From Ferruginibacter sp. (GTDB taxonomy: Bacteria; Bacteroidota; Bacteroidia; Chitinophagales; Chitinophagaceae): 64,000 bases of DNA. Location of the stretch: contig JANYGZ010000016.1 in the NCBI GenBank assembly GCA_025362235.1, forward strand, positions 186,001 to 250,000, read 5' to 3'. The notes under the pieces were generated by a model, which ran no database searches, was not told the DNA's origin, and worked only from the letters and a program-made list of their open reading frames with translations. This document shows positions 61,930 to 64,000 of the stretch, piece by piece. The position numbers and the translations under genes were made by a program. Each line of letters opens with the position of its first letter. The stretch's first letter is position 1.

Positions 61930-61982
61930 CTGTGATCATCTGGAAGTATTGTATGTCCCATTATTATCAGGTGAAATGATTT
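61930..61982 (+). promoter_or_regulatory. Repeated upstream element, copy B (candidate ECF promoter)
   Basis: Ungapped match of about 40/53 to 60368-60420; ends about 20 bp before the start codon at 62002. Confidence 0.5.
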
Positions 61983-62001
61983 TATACTTATATAAACTAT
62001 T

Positions 62002-62700
62002 ATGATCAATTTATCTGCTGCTGAGAATCAAATTCACTGTGTCACGAATTTTCAAGACCTTGTTTCCATGCCTTTGCATGGAGTAATGAATGCGATTTGC
62101 TGGACCCGTAAACTACCAGGTGATTTTGGCGAGATTGTAGAAAAGATAACACTTAACGAAAATATAGCGGTACTTGATGAAGAGGAGCTTCGTGAACTTC
62201 AATTGAGTGAACAGGGTCAGCTTGCCCGTGAAATTCTTTTAAATGACCTGGATCTGTTGAAAGCTCATGGCGCATCTCCAATCCTTAACCTGATCAAATG
62301 CTATGAGAGAGATGATGACTACCCATTTTTTGCAACCGATGTTTATTCTTTTCATGTAGATCGTTCTCCTGTACCAGTAGATACTTTTTTATGCACGTAC
62401 TATGGCGAGCCGAGTGAAATATTGCCCAATGCGCAAGCCATACAAAAAGTGCTTATCCCCGAAATACGTGATGAACTCAAAAAACTATATCCCGGATCAG
62501 GTGAAGGTTTTGAATCATTTTTAAGTGAACATTTCTTTGATTTACATTATCGGGCTAAACCTGCCGCACGCCCCGTCAGTTTAGGCCTTGGTAACTTATG
62601 GAGGTTGGCGGTTGATCATCCCGAAAGCCAAGTCCTTCCCTGTGTTCATCGTGCACCAACCGAAAAAAATGGACAAATCCGGTTGTTGATGATCTGTTGA
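62002..62700 (+). CDS. DUF1826-like protein
   Basis: SFHVDRSPVPVDTFLCTYYGEPSEILPN and VLPCVHRAPTEKNGQIRLLMIC resemble the H-x-D...TYxG and HRxP motifs of DUF1826. Confidence 0.55.
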   Translation: MINLSAAENQIHCVTNFQDLVSMPLHGVMNAICWTRKLPGDFGEIVEKITLNENIAVLDEEELRELQLSEQGQLAREILLNDLDLLKAHGASPILNLIKCYERDDDYPFFATDVYSFHVDRSPVPVDTFLCTYYGEPSEILPNAQAIQKVLIPEIRDELKKLYPGSGEGFESFLSEHFFDLHYRAKPAARPVSLGLGNLWRLAVDHPESQVLPCVHRAPTEKNGQIRLLMIC

Positions 62701-63120
62701 AAAGGGCTCTTGTTCTCAGAAACGTCTCCTCCCAAGCCTTGTGCAATAGCATGGCGTTTCGTAGTATGGAGTAATATTTCGTTTCATCATCGGAACGTCC
62801 TTTTTGCCTATGTTGGTCTTCATTAAAACCTAAGCTATCTACCTACACCGGTTGTGTGTTCTCACCAACGACCGAAATTATAACCGGAATACTGCCAGTA
62901 TATATTAGGCTTAAGATGAATTGCAATAAACATTCGCCTCAATCTTAAGCTATTGATGTTCCTGTATCCCGAACCTATTTTTCTTAGGCTTGCTGCTAAT
63001 GAAAAAATTAATAACTTTAAGATTATACTTCTGTTACTTTGGTAATGTAACAACTATAGTTGAACCAGTTTTAGATACACAAAGGAAGCAGCAACATTGT
63101 CTTAATTACAAATTTATCAC

Positions 63121-64000
63121 ATGCGCATCTTCATCAGCCACATATCAGAAGAAGCACTTGAAGCAACAGCATTAAAAAAAGGCATCAAAAGTGCATTACC
63201 TGATGTAGAAGTATTTGTCAGTTCGGTAGATATAGAATTGGGCGACCCGTGGTTGACAAAGATTTTAAAAGAATTGGAAGAGGTAAAAGTAATATTGGCA
63301 TTGTGCAGTCCTGCTTCAGTCCGCAACCCTTGGATAAACTTTGAAATAGGAAGTGCTTATGCTAAAGGTGCACGTGTAGTACCAGTATGTTATAAAGGCC
63401 TAAATACGGATCAACTTCCCGATCCCCTGGCAATTTTTCAAACATTTGAACTTAAAAAGGCGACTTCCTTTCGTAATATGGTAGATTGGTTATCAACTTA
63501 CGTTGGAGTTAAAGTTGCAGAAAACTTTAATCCATTGGACGTAATGAATGCGCTCAACAAGGCTTCACAAAAAGAGACTGCTTCCAATACAACTGAAGTC
63601 GGCATTGTCCTGACGCACCGACAAGATCAATGGGAAAAAAACAGAAAATCGGTCTTTACATTACCTGACTCTTTACCAGAAACTCATAAAGACAAATGGA
63701 GCTTTCGATTGCTTGAAGACGAACGCACCTTTCTATCGAAAGATTTAAATGAACTTTCAGGGATTATCCTTGCAATACCATGGCATTCAAAAATGAGTCC
63801 CGAAACCATTCATACTTTGGTTGAATGGGTAAGATCGGGAGGGCGGATGTTGCTTCTTGGTTTTGAACTTGGTGACCGGCACCACAATAGTAATCTTTCA
63901 GAACTCAGCCATCATTTCGGTATAGACCCTACATCGGGAGATATAGTAGGCCCCCGGGGTAATACAAATAATGAAGATGCTGGATTTGGCATTCCTAAGC
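63121..64000 (+). CDS. TIR-domain protein with downstream GATase/ThuA-like domain, truncated by window end
   Basis: Hand-translated, 293 codons without stop: MRIFISHISEEALEATALKKGIKSALPDVEVFVSSVDIELGDPWLTKILKELEEVKVILALCSPASVRNPWINFEIGSAYAKGARVVPVCYKG (TIR_2-like, WINFE = WxxxE), then LSGIILAIPWHSKMSPETIHTLVEWVRSGGRMLLLGFELGD. Confidence 0.8.
   Translation, partial: MRIFISHISEEALEATALKKGIKSALPDVEVFVSSVDIELGDPWLTKILKELEEVKVILALCSPASVRNPWINFEIGSAYAKGARVVPVCYKGLNTDQLPDPLAIFQTFELKKATSFRNMVDWLSTYVGVKVAENFNPLDVMNALNKASQKETASNTTEVGIVLTHRQDQWEKNRKSVFTLPDSLPETHKDKWSFRLLEDERTFLSKDLNELSGIILAIPWHSKMSPETIHTLVEWVRSGGRMLLLGFELGDRHHNSNLSELSHHFGIDPTSGDIVGPRGNTNNEDAGFGIPK

Noticed and set aside
61824-61946. 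Short minus-strand ORF (MITVDQPLAPDGVSPGDTGFKDMRHSIDFYKRMAARFNKYVL)
   Set aside because: Only about 40 aa, overlaps the repeated upstream element, no family recognised; could be a remnant but not supportable as a gene.

Overview
Bacteroidota-type chromosomal window (probably Chitinophagaceae-like, judged from protein style and AT-rich intergenic DNA; not verified). No rRNA, tRNA or CRISPR array was recognised. Left to right: a two-component/sigma-54 regulator block (0-3 kb); a TetR-TolC-MFP-RND efflux operon (6.2-13.3 kb); AIM24-like, Bax-inhibitor-1 and KorA-type genes; a minus-strand lipid block that looks like bacterial sphingolipid/ceramide synthesis (SPT, GNAT-like acyltransferase, SDR/epimerase, plus fatty-acid-hydroxylase-family and CDP-alcohol phosphotransferase genes; 17.2-25.9 kb); a large redox sugar locus (26.8-42.8 kb) resembling the 3-keto-glycoside pathway (two tandem GMC oxidoreductases, gluconate-2-DH subunit 3-like, cytochrome c, Gfo/Idh/MocA, three TIM-barrel isomerases, two DUF1080, ThuA, MFS); a LytS/LytTR plus TonB-receptor block; a type I restriction-modification island (52.2-59.4 kb) whose hsdR is frameshifted exactly at Walker A, with a KilA-N gene and an inverted-repeat-bounded GxxExxY cassette between hsdR and hsdM; an ECF sigma/cupin anti-sigma/DUF1826-like set sharing a repeated upstream element; and, running off the right edge and absent from the supplied ORF track, a TIR-domain protein fused to a GATase/ThuA-like domain. 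The best leads are the TIR fusion, the GxxExxY cassette, the ECF-associated repeat, the sphingolipid locus and the 3-keto-glycoside locus.
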